DNA of 5,387 nt from Treponema sp. (lineage in GTDB: Bacteria; Spirochaetota; Spirochaetia; Treponematales; Breznakiellaceae): positions 1 through 5,387 of the forward strand of contig JAIROB010000209.1 in the NCBI GenBank assembly GCA_031257695.1, written 5' to 3'. The translations under genes and the position numbers were made by a program. The notes under the pieces were generated by a model. That model was not told where the DNA came from. It saw only the letters and a program-made list of their open reading frames with translations, and searched no databases. This document shows positions 1 through 5,387 of the stretch, piece after piece (the stretch's first letter is position 1; each line of letters opens with the position of its first letter).

Positions 1-882
1 TCCATTGCGGGCGGCGGCGGCGTGTACGTGAACGGGGAGGACAGCCTGTTTTGGCTTGCCAACGGGGAAATTTCCGAAAACAAAACCTCCGGTTCCGGCG
101 GCGGCGTCCTGGTAAACGGATCGACTATCCCGAATCGTTCCACTTCGGACACCATGCCCAATAACTTTATGATGAGCGGGGGAACGGTGAAGGGCAACGC
201 CTCCACGGGAAACGTCTGGCCCCACGGCGGCGGCGGCGTGTATGTGGCAAAGGGAGCGTTTCATATGCTTGACGGCAGGATCACGGACAACAACAAATCC
301 CTCCGCCAGGGAGGCGGGGTCTTTGTCTGGTCCCGGAGCTACTTCGGCATGGAGGGCAACTCTTCGGTGACCGGCAACAGCGGCGTTGGAAGCTCCAAGG
401 CTATTTGCAGCAGGGGCGTCACCACCATGGGGGGCAGCGCCCAGGCGGACACGGTGTACATCTGGAATTACGCCAAGGGAAGATGGGGCAACGGCCAGGG
501 CGACGAGTTTACCATGATGGCCGGAGCCAGGATTACCGGCCTGGTGCTGGCCTTCGCGGACGATCCCCAGGACAACCGGAACTACATCAATATCCTGCCC
601 GTGCCACAGCTCAACTACGAGTTTTTTACCGGCGGAACCGATCCCATAACCACCATTGATCTGGAAAGCCACCTTACTGCCAGCGGCGCCTTCGCCAGGG
701 ACGCAACCATAGACGGCGACTGGCTGGGCACATACCTGATTAAAGACAGCGGCAAGGAAATTCCCGAAGCCCAGGCAGCGGCTCTGATAAAACGCTTCCC
801 CCTGGGCACGTTTACCTCCGGAGGTTCGCCCAAACACTTCACCGGCTACAGGCTTGACAATACCGGGAAACTGGCAAAATGA
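1..882 (+). CDS. Beta-helix repeat surface protein, 3' part (N-terminus outside window)
   Basis: The reading frame is open from the first base and ends at TGA 880-882, giving 293 codons of a larger protein. A GTG at 22 is in frame but lies inside a repeat and has no ribosome site, so it is not the start. The first ~175 residues are Gly/Asn-rich repeats: GGGVYV, GGGVLV, GGGVYV and GGGVFV blocks, each followed by a Phe-x-Met/Leu-x-x-Gly-x-Ile/Val-x-x-Asn segment (FMMSGGTVKGN, FHMLDGRITDN). This resembles right-handed beta-helix and polymorphic outer-membrane-protein repeats, typical of secreted or surface proteins and adhesins. The last ~110 residues are non-repetitive (ending FTGYRLDNTGKLAK) and were not recognised. 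They do not look like an autotransporter barrel and lack a terminal aromatic residue. Secretion and an adhesive role are inferred from the family; no signal peptide is visible because the 5' end is missing. Confidence 0.85.
   Translation, partial: SIAGGGGVYVNGEDSLFWLANGEISENKTSGSGGGVLVNGSTIPNRSTSDTMPNNFMMSGGTVKGNASTGNVWPHGGGGVYVAKGAFHMLDGRITDNNKSLRQGGGVFVWSRSYFGMEGNSSVTGNSGVGSSKAICSRGVTTMGGSAQADTVYIWNYAKGRWGNGQGDEFTMMAGARITGLVLAFADDPQDNRNYINILPVPQLNYEFFTGGTDPITTIDLESHLTASGAFARDATIDGDWLGTYLIKDSGKEIPEAQAAALIKRFPLGTFTSGGSPKHFTGYRLDNTGKLAK
10..327 (+). repeat. Tandem GGGVxV beta-helix coding repeats
   Basis: Four copies of a Gly-Gly-Gly-Val-x-Val block begin near 13, 97, 229 and 310, so the spacings are 28, 44 and 27 residues. 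The middle unit carries about 16 extra residues (around STIPNRSTSDTMP). At DNA level, 10-30 and 226-246 differ at one of 21 bases, whereas the GGGVLV and GGGVFV copies have diverged. These are degenerate coding repeats, not a mobile element. Confidence 0.75.
854..880 (+). promoter_or_regulatory. Candidate sigma-70-type promoter inside the end of the upstream gene
   Basis: A perfect TTGACA (854-859) is followed, after a short 15-base spacer, by CAAAAT (875-880), which matches TATAAT at 4 of 6 positions. Transcription would start near 887, placing the inverted repeat at 895-925 in the leader of the 956-3574 cluster. The -35 box is convincing; the spacer and -10 box are weak, and the -35 also encodes Leu-Asp of the upstream protein, so it could be chance. 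Confidence 0.3.
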
Positions 883-894
883 GCGGTTCCCGGA

Positions 895-925
895 GCTGTT
901 TCAAAAGAACGCATTTTGAAACAGC
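895..925 (+). other. Perfect 12-bp inverted repeat (intergenic hairpin)
   Basis: GCTGTTTCAAAA (895-906) and TTTTGAAACAGC (914-925) are exact reverse complements around a 7-base loop (GAACGCA). The hairpin sits between the beta-helix gene's stop and the ribosome site of the next gene. The 3' flank is CCCTTTCCCG, so there is no real U-tract, and neither strand shows the classic intrinsic-terminator layout. It could be a weak terminator, an mRNA-stabilising or leader structure, a protein-binding palindrome, or one copy of a dispersed repeat. Confidence 0.8.
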
Positions 926-943
926 CCTTTCCCGAAAGCAAAA

Positions 944-948
944 AGGAG
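944..948 (+). promoter_or_regulatory. Ribosome binding site that sets the start at 956
   Basis: AGGAG lies 7 bases before ATG 956. An in-frame TTG at 953 would leave only 4 bases, so ATG 956 is the preferred start and the protein begins MKNK. Confidence 0.75.
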
Positions 949-955
949 TTGTTTG

Positions 956-1738
956 ATGAAGAATAAAATTTTACCCCTGGCCGCGGCGTTCCTGCTTTTC
1001 AGCATGGCTCCTTTCTTTGCCGCTGCCCAGACAGGCGAAGAGCGTATTGAAACAGGGCGATTCGGCGCCGGGGAGCCGGAAACCAACGATCCCCCGCCGG
1101 CGGAGGACGGGCTTTACGGCAGCAGCTGGCTCTACCTGGGCTTTCGCGCGGGGCCTTCCCTGGACATCTACATCCCCGGGAACGACACGGCCTTTACCGG
1201 GGGCGACAGTTACGGCGCTTCCCTGAACGCCGCGCTTCAGGCTTCGGCGGAGATTGTCCCGCTTTTCAGCATCCAGGCGGAAGCGGTTTTTACCTGGGAT
1301 CACGGCTCCCTGTGGCAGTACGAACTGGTCAACGGCAACAACGATCTTTCAAGCTATCAGCATAAGTTTAAGGCCCTTTCGTTTCAATTTCCCCTCCTGG
1401 CGAAGCTGAATTTTTACCCCGGCAAATTCCGGGTCTCGCCCTTCCTTGGCGCCTATGTGATCCTGCCCCTGGGAGAAATTGAAACCAGCAAACACGGCGA
1501 AACAGCGTCCTACCCGTACTCCTATTCCCCGCCTCTGGGGTTGTTAGGGGGGGTCAGCGTGGAGCTGCCCCTGGGGCCGGGCCTGATCTTCGCGGATATA
1601 CGCTACTCCGCGGACCTGGGGGCCCCCTCCCTGCGGGACGGGGATATGGAAACCTATATACGGCACACCGCGGCCCTGTCTCTGGGCTATGAATTCGGCC
1701 TTATCAAAAAACGGCAAAAAACGGGAAGCGCGCAATGA
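956..1738 (+). CDS. Small outer-membrane beta-barrel protein
   Basis: This is a 260-residue protein. Residues 1-24 form a signal peptide (basic MKNK, hydrophobic core, AAA|Q cleavage at 24/25). Residues 25-52 are an acidic, Pro-rich linker (PETNDPPPAED). From about 57 the chain alternates polar and hydrophobic residues with frequent aromatics in beta-strand-like segments (WLYLGFRAGPSLDIYI, FSIQAEAVFTWD, FRVSPFLGAYVILPLGE, GLIFADIRY, ALSLGYEFGLI), as in small 8-stranded outer-membrane barrels of the OmpA/OMP_b-brl type. There is no OmpA C-terminal peptidoglycan-binding domain and no cysteine. The basic tail KKRQKTGSAQ follows the last strand, so the protein does not end in the usual terminal aromatic. 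The next gene encodes a clear paralogue and starts within this stop codon (ATGA). Cargo or partner is unknown; a structural or small-pore role is only inferred. Confidence 0.9.
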   Translation: MKNKILPLAAAFLLFSMAPFFAAAQTGEERIETGRFGAGEPETNDPPPAEDGLYGSSWLYLGFRAGPSLDIYIPGNDTAFTGGDSYGASLNAALQASAEIVPLFSIQAEAVFTWDHGSLWQYELVNGNNDLSSYQHKFKALSFQFPLLAKLNFYPGKFRVSPFLGAYVILPLGEIETSKHGETASYPYSYSPPLGLLGGVSVELPLGPGLIFADIRYSADLGAPSLRDGDMETYIRHTAALSLGYEFGLIKKRQKTGSAQ

Positions 1739-2895
1739 ACACAAATATCGAAAGAAATACCGGCAGGTTCCGCCTTGCCTTGTTCGGCCTGGCGTTTGTG
1801 GTTTTGTTCCCCCGCGGCCTGGCCGCCCAGGATGCGTCCGGGGAAAACGCCGGCCTTGACTATGACGGAAGGGCCCTTGTGTCTATCCTCCCCTTTACCG
1901 GGGAGGAGGAGGACGCCGGCGCCTTCAACGCGGCGGTTTTCGAAGCGGTGCGGGGGCTTCAAAAGTACAGCCCCCGGAACATAAGCGCCTGGGCGGCGCA
2001 GTCCCTGGGGGTCAACATTCCCACCGATATGCCCCCCGTGCGGGAGCTGGTTCCCGGCGCCCGTTATGCCCTTACCGGCGGGGTATATCCGGGAACCTAC
2101 GAAACCGAACGCTACCTCCAGCTCTGGTTGTGGGACATGAGGACCTCCACCATGATCTACACCGACGACCTGGTGTACGAGGACAGGATCCAGGGGCTCG
2201 AGTCCCTGCCGGGCCTGGTGGAATGGCTTTTTTCGCATATCGTCGAAGTGGCGGAACCGGAACCGGAGCCCGCGCCGGAGCCGGACTGGACAGACAAGCG
2301 GCTCAACCTGGGGGCCCGCTCCGGCGTTTCCCAGCGCTGGTACACCGATCCCGACGAAAGCGGCCCCGGCGCCCACGCGCTGGTGTACGAAGGGGGGATC
2401 TTCGCGTCGGTGTTCCTGAATCGCCTGTTTTCAATTCAGCTTGAGGCGAATTTCAGCTTTGACAACCTGGTATACCGCGGTATAACCGACACCGACCCCG
2501 GGACCCCCTATGCCCCTGTGTACGCCAACGAAAAGCATACCCCCTACTCCCTGGCCGTCCCCCTTGTTTTTAAGGCGAATCTCAGAACCCGCCTGTTCCG
2601 GTTCGCCCCCTTTGCGGGCGTTTACGCCTTCATCCCCCTGGGCGAGGCCGGCTACGAAAAGAACCCCATGGGCGAGACGGGCTCATACCCGTGGTCGGCG
2701 GCCCTGCCCCTGGGCTATGCCGCGGGGCTTGAAACCGCGATACGGTGCGGCCCCGGCCTCCTCCTCGCGGACATACGCTACTGCGGGGATTTTGGCGAAA
2801 TAGTCATTAAGGACGATGGGGAAACATCCTACAAACGGGGCGCCCTGTCCATTACCCTGGGCTATGCCTTCGGTTTTATCACCATGAATAAATAG
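1735..2895 (+). CDS. Outer-membrane barrel protein with N-terminal TolB-N/CsgG/LpoB-like periplasmic domain
   Basis: This is a 386-residue protein. Residues 1-31 are a signal peptide with an extended basic n-region and LAA|Q cleavage. Residues ~45-170 form a globular alpha/beta domain that starts ALVSILPFTG and contains YALTGGVY and a strand pair around LQLWLWDMRTSTMIYTDD. That pattern recalls the fold shared by TolB N-terminal, CsgG and LpoB-like proteins; the assignment rests on pattern only and is moderate. EPEPEPAPEP (174-183) is a stiff linker. Residues ~189-386 form a beta-barrel homologous to the upstream protein, with shared PF.G.Y...PLGE, GET.SYP, GPGL..ADIRY and LGY.FG.I. The start codon overlaps the previous stop (ATGA); GGGAAG at 1723-1728 can serve as ribosome site with 6-base spacing, so coupled translation is likely. 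The N-terminal domain should be periplasmic and the barrel in the outer membrane. Cys338 and Cys350 are absent from the paralogue. Confidence 0.9.
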   Translation: MNTNIERNTGRFRLALFGLAFVVLFPRGLAAQDASGENAGLDYDGRALVSILPFTGEEEDAGAFNAAVFEAVRGLQKYSPRNISAWAAQSLGVNIPTDMPPVRELVPGARYALTGGVYPGTYETERYLQLWLWDMRTSTMIYTDDLVYEDRIQGLESLPGLVEWLFSHIVEVAEPEPEPAPEPDWTDKRLNLGARSGVSQRWYTDPDESGPGAHALVYEGGIFASVFLNRLFSIQLEANFSFDNLVYRGITDTDPGTPYAPVYANEKHTPYSLAVPLVFKANLRTRLFRFAPFAGVYAFIPLGEAGYEKNPMGETGSYPWSAALPLGYAAGLETAIRCGPGLLLADIRYCGDFGEIVIKDDGETSYKRGALSITLGYAFGFITMNK

Positions 2896-2905
2896 GGAGA
2901 TCGCT

Positions 2906-3574
2906 ATGAAACGTTTGGGTATGGTTTTAATTTTCGGCCTGCTTTCGGCCTACTGTTTTGCCCAATCGCAGACGGGCAACGCCTCGTACAACCCGTCAAA
3001 GGGCGGTTTAAACATCTATCATCCCAGTATTTCCATTGGAAGAAGGGTCAGGGTAATCAACCTGAGAAATAACAGTGAAGTGATTGCCACGGTGAACGGC
3101 CGCATAACCGGCGACTCCTCGCGTATCGCCGATGTTTCCCGGGATGCCGGGGATGCCATAGGCATGTCCCGCTCCGGCTATACCGAGGTGCGTATCGAGC
3201 TGCTTCCCCATGAGCAGCCCGTGGCAGCCGCGGCGCCGGTCCCGGCCCCGGCGCCTCCGGCCGCTCCGCCGCAGGAACAACCCGCCCCCGTTCCGGCGGC
3301 TGCCCCAATCGTTCAGTATATTACCGTGCCCCAGGCGCAGACCCCGGCGGCCCCGGCAGCCCCGGCGCCTGCGGCAGAGCCGGTTCAAAACTGCCCGCTT
3401 TCCCCGGCGGTCATCGTCCTCCTCGCCCTTGCGGTGGCGCTTCTCACTGCCATTCTGGCCCTGCTTATCCACGCGCGCCGCGTCCCCTGGTGGCCCGGCC
3501 ATCCATGGTGGTTCGGGCGCTACCCCCTGTGGGCGCGCCGCCGCATCCGGCATCTGAAAAAACGCCGGATATAA
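2906..3574 (+). CDS. RlpA-like double-psi beta-barrel protein with Pro/Ala linker and C-terminal membrane anchor
   Basis: This is a 222-residue protein. AGGGAG (2894-2899) sits 6 bases before the ATG, and the gap after the previous gene is 10 bases, so it is probably in the same operon. Residues 1-19 are a signal peptide (CFA|Q). Residues ~24-100 align by eye to the RlpA double-psi beta-barrel: GNASY, then H39-PSISIG-RVRVINL, VNGRI (63-67), RIADVSRDAGDAIGM and VRIELL. In catalytic RlpA the equivalent stretches read AAHxTLPFGTRVxVTNL, VNDRGP and RIIDLSRAAAxxLGM. Here the VNDRGP aspartate is Gly65, and the loop that normally carries GExFD is about 12 residues shorter, so the acidic catalytic residues are missing; His39 is kept. 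Residues 101-161 are a Pro/Ala-rich flexible linker, 166-190 a hydrophobic transmembrane helix, and 191-222 a strongly basic Trp-rich tail (WWPGHPWWFGRYPLW, then ARRRIRHLKKRRI). By the positive-inside rule the tail is cytoplasmic and the barrel periplasmic. It is probably a cell-wall binding or scaffold protein rather than a lytic transglycosylase. Confidence 0.9.
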   Translation: MKRLGMVLIFGLLSAYCFAQSQTGNASYNPSKGGLNIYHPSISIGRRVRVINLRNNSEVIATVNGRITGDSSRIADVSRDAGDAIGMSRSGYTEVRIELLPHEQPVAAAAPVPAPAPPAAPPQEQPAPVPAAAPIVQYITVPQAQTPAAPAAPAPAAEPVQNCPLSPAVIVLLALAVALLTAILALLIHARRVPWWPGHPWWFGRYPLWARRRIRHLKKRRI

Positions 3575-3583
3575 GCCAACCGC

Positions 3584-3652
3584 CCCCGCCTCCTCCGGAA
3601 CACGCCCGAAACAGGAGGGCGATTCACCGGTCCGGCGGCGGGGTGTTTTGTT
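3584..3652 (+). terminator. Probable intrinsic terminator of the 956-3574 cluster
   Basis: CCCCGCC (3584-3590) pairs perfectly with GGCGGGG (3637-3643), followed by TGTTTTGTT. The 46-base interior can fold further, for example CCTCC 3592-3596 with GGAGG 3614-3618, and CCGG 3628-3631 with CCGG 3632-3635. It lies directly after the third gene's stop. The large interior and the interrupted T-run make it less typical than a simple hairpin terminator. Confidence 0.5.
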
Positions 3653-3675
3653 AAAATACTAACAGGCCTCATAAT
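3648..3675 (+). promoter_or_regulatory. Candidate sigma-70-type promoter for the chemoreceptor gene
   Basis: TTGTTA (3648-3653, 4 of 6 matches to TTGACA) and CATAAT (3670-3675, 5 of 6 to TATAAT) are separated by 16 bases in an AT-rich stretch between the terminator and the chemoreceptor. Transcription would begin around 3682, giving a leader of roughly 45 bases. The -35 box overlaps the terminator T-run. Confidence 0.4.
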
Positions 3676-3718
3676 ATTATTCTTGCGGCGCTCTCCGTAA
3701 AAAACGAAAGTACTATAT

Positions 3719-3722
3719 GGAG
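3719..3722 (+). promoter_or_regulatory. Ribosome binding site that decides among three in-frame ATGs
   Basis: ATG codons at 3717, 3723 and 3729 are all in the receptor frame (MEMHMKLK). GGAG at 3719-3722 is 6 bases before 3729, adjoins 3723 and overlaps 3717, so 3729 is the best start. A weaker GAAAG at 3706-3710 could serve 3717. Confidence 0.6.
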
Positions 3723-3728
3723 ATGCAT

Positions 3729-5387
3729 ATGAAACTGAAAATGAGGCTTACCCTAATTATCGCAGTTATGATGACAGTGGTGGCCGCCGCAATAGCAACA
3801 GTATTACTGAGCAGGGCGCGGACCCTTCAGATCGAAGCGGCCCATGAAAACATGGAAAACCTGACCGGACTTCACGCGGGGATTATGGACAACCGCTACC
3901 AGGTCTACTACAGCATGGCTCTGTCCCTGGCCTATATGTTCAACAGTTATGAAAACATAACCCTAAGCGAGCGGCGCCTGGAGTACAACGACGCAATTTA
4001 CAGTATCATAGAAAGCACCGAACAATTTATGGGGCTCTACACGGTGTGGAGGCCCGGGCTCCTGGACGGAATGGACGCGCGGTACGTTAATACCCCGGGC
4101 ACGGACGCCACGGGCAATTATATTTCCTGGTACAGCCGGGAACAGGGCGAGATAGTGCTGCGCGCCTACCCCCAGGCGGACCTTATATTGAGTCGGCTCT
4201 CCGATAAACCCTGGCTTGACGGTCCGGCATACCGGAATTTCAACGGCCAGGAATTACTGATGGTCGACATTAATGTGCCCATAATCCTGGACGACGGAAG
4301 CGTGGCGGGGGTGGTGGGCGTCAATCTTGATCTCAGCTACTCCCAGCCGGCGGTGGCGGGGATTGCGCCCTACGGCACGGGCCGCGCCGCGCTCTATTCC
4401 CATACGGGGATCATTGTAGCCTCCCAAAACACCAGCCTGATCGGGCGCCTTTTTCAGGAGGAAAGCCTGAATTCCCTGGGAACGAAGGGAATTGGCATTA
4501 TTGAGAAATCCCTCAGGGACGGCAAACCCGCGCTGTTTGAATTCGGCGGAAACATGATCCAGAGCTATCCCTTCAAAGTAGGGGAAACCGATGTTTTCTG
4601 GTCCCTGATTTCCACCGCGCCGAGAAAAACGGTGCTGGCATCTGTGGAGAGTCTTACTAACTTTACCATTATTTTCGTAATTATCGCTATCCTGGTTTCC
4701 GGGGCTCTTACCTTCTTTATCGCCAGACGAATTGCCAATCCCATTGTCAAAGTTTCTTTGACCCTGAAAGATATTTCCGAAGGCGAAGGGGATCTGACCA
4801 AGCAAATAGACATTTCCTCAAAAGACGAGATCGGGAATCTGGCGCATTACTTTAACCAAACCCTGGATAAAATCAAAGAATTGGTGATGAGCATTAAACA
4901 ACAGTCGGCGGCCCTCTTCGACATTGGAAACAAGCTGGCGAACAATATGTCCGAAACCGCCGCGGCGGTCAACCAGATCACCGCCAATATACAGAACATC
5001 AAGGGCAGGGTTATTAACCAGTCCGCTTCGGTGACCGAAACCAACGCCACCATGGAGCAGATCACCTTGAACATCAACAAGCTCAACGGGCACGTGGAAA
5101 ACCAGTCCGCCAGCGTGGCCAAGTCCTCCAGCGCCATTGAGGAGATGATCGCCAATATCCAGTCCGTGTCCAAGACCCTGGAGAAGAACGGCGAAAGCGT
5201 GAAGGAGCTCACGGACTCCTCCGAAGTGGGCCGGACGGGCCTGGAGGAAGTATCCACGGACATCCAGAAAATAGCCCGGGAGTCCGAGGGCCTGTTGGAG
5301 ATCAACGCGGTGATGGAGAACATAGCCAGCCAGACCAACCTGCTTTCGATGAACGCCGCCATAGAAGCGGCCCATGCGGGAGAGGCG
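3729..5387 (+). CDS. Methyl-accepting chemotaxis protein, dCache-type sensor, 3' end outside window
   Basis: The frame is open from ATG 3729 to the last base (553 codons, no stop). It encodes a transmembrane chemoreceptor that would signal through CheA/CheW to the flagellar motor. Residues ~6-28 are the first membrane helix. Residues ~30-310 are a periplasmic sensor of the double-Cache type: a long helix, WY at 134-135, and the strand pattern VPIILDDGSVAGVVGVNLDL. Residues ~312-333 are the second membrane helix (FTIIFVIIAILVSGALTFFI). Residues ~334-386 are a HAMP domain with conserved Pro338 and DEIG (366-369). Residues ~390-553 are the cytoplasmic coiled coil, reaching QTNLLSMNAAIEAAHAG (535-551) of the conserved signalling tip. 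The remainder of the tip and the returning helix, probably well over 100 residues, lie beyond the window. The Arg normally two residues before the WY pair in amino-acid-sensing dCache domains is Ile132, so the ligand cannot be predicted. It appears to be its own transcription unit. Confidence 0.96.
   Translation, partial: MKLKMRLTLIIAVMMTVVAAAIATVLLSRARTLQIEAAHENMENLTGLHAGIMDNRYQVYYSMALSLAYMFNSYENITLSERRLEYNDAIYSIIESTEQFMGLYTVWRPGLLDGMDARYVNTPGTDATGNYISWYSREQGEIVLRAYPQADLILSRLSDKPWLDGPAYRNFNGQELLMVDINVPIILDDGSVAGVVGVNLDLSYSQPAVAGIAPYGTGRAALYSHTGIIVASQNTSLIGRLFQEESLNSLGTKGIGIIEKSLRDGKPALFEFGGNMIQSYPFKVGETDVFWSLISTAPRKTVLASVESLTNFTIIFVIIAILVSGALTFFIARRIANPIVKVSLTLKDISEGEGDLTKQIDISSKDEIGNLAHYFNQTLDKIKELVMSIKQQSAALFDIGNKLANNMSETAAAVNQITANIQNIKGRVINQSASVTETNATMEQITLNINKLNGHVENQSASVAKSSSAIEEMIANIQSVSKTLEKNGESVKELTDSSEVGRTGLEEVSTDIQKIARESEGLLEINAVMENIASQTNLLSMNAAIEAAHAGEA
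4962..5213 (+). repeat. Three 28-residue coiled-coil repeats in the chemoreceptor
   Basis: Receptor residues 412-439, 440-467 and 468-495 align in register at exactly 28 residues (four heptads). The anchors are QITANI, QITLNI and EMIANI, and NQSASV recurs at 430-435 and 458-463. Units one and two are clearly alike (GRVINQSASV and GHVENQSASV); the third has diverged more. At DNA level only short stretches such as AACCAGTCCGC are identical. Confidence 0.6.

Noticed and set aside
1687..2376. Reverse-strand open frame of 229 codons
   Set aside because: Antisense to the paralogous barrel gene; composition is typical of GC-rich shadow frames, and it has no signal or domain.
2945..2965. Possible lipoprotein signal around Cys17 of the double-psi barrel protein
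   Set aside because: The residue before Cys is Tyr (SAYC), a poor lipobox even by permissive spirochete rules; CFA|Q is a normal signal peptidase I site.
3008..3553. Reverse-strand open frame of 181 codons
   Set aside because: Gly/Arg-rich shadow of the Pro/Ala-coding linker of the double-psi barrel gene; no independent support.
3389..3571. Sortase-like or C-terminal sorting signal (CPLSP, helix, basic tail)
   Set aside because: No LPxTG-type motif, and the 32-residue tail is far longer than the few basic residues of sorting signals.
3652..3674. Sigma-28 flagellar/chemotaxis promoter upstream of the receptor
   Set aside because: TAAA and a GCCTCATAA-like element occur but are about 10-11 bases apart instead of about 15, and the -10 match is partial.
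4254..5375. Several long reverse-strand open frames (171-185 codons)
   Set aside because: They lie opposite the well-supported chemoreceptor, whose forward frame has unmistakable HAMP and signalling motifs.
1..5387. CRISPR array, tRNA, rRNA or insertion sequence
   Set aside because: No regularly spaced direct repeats with unique spacers, no tRNA or rRNA-like stretch, and no transposase frame seen.

Overview
The window reads like a diderm, motile bacterium, most likely a spirochete of the Treponema type. Three things suggest this: a GGGVxV/FxMxxGxIxxN beta-helix repeat protein, a pair of small outer-membrane barrel proteins, and a chemoreceptor whose signalling tip reads NAAIEAAHAG. The taxonomic call is inference; no rRNA or other marker gene is present. 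Everything recognised lies on the + strand and the DNA is fairly GC-rich. The long reverse-strand open frames are shadows of real genes.

Layout: (1) 1-882 is the 3' end of a repeat-rich, probably surface-exposed beta-helix protein. (2) 883-955 is a short gap with a perfect 12-bp inverted repeat; a perfect TTGACA lies just upstream, inside the end of the first gene. (3) 956-3574 is a compact three-gene cluster that looks like one operon. It encodes a small outer-membrane beta-barrel protein (956-1738). Next, overlapping by the ATGA tetranucleotide, comes a larger paralogue (1735-2895) with the same barrel preceded by a periplasmic TolB-N/CsgG/LpoB-like domain and a Pro-Glu linker. Ten bases later comes a secreted RlpA-like double-psi beta-barrel protein (2906-3574) with a long Pro/Ala linker, a C-terminal membrane helix and an Arg/Trp-rich tail. 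(4) 3575-3728 is a 154-base gap with a GC-rich terminator-like structure and an AT-rich sigma-70-like promoter candidate. (5) 3729-5387 is a methyl-accepting chemotaxis receptor cut off by the window end just past its signalling tip.

The most interesting part is the 956-3574 cluster. Its predicted products could sit in the outer membrane (two barrels), the periplasm (TolB/CsgG-like domain, double-psi barrel) and the inner membrane (C-terminal helix of the third protein). A co-translated envelope module is a reasonable hypothesis. The RlpA-like domain lacks most residues linked to lytic transglycosylase activity, so it looks more like a binding or scaffold domain than an enzyme. The chemoreceptor appears to be a separate transcription unit.
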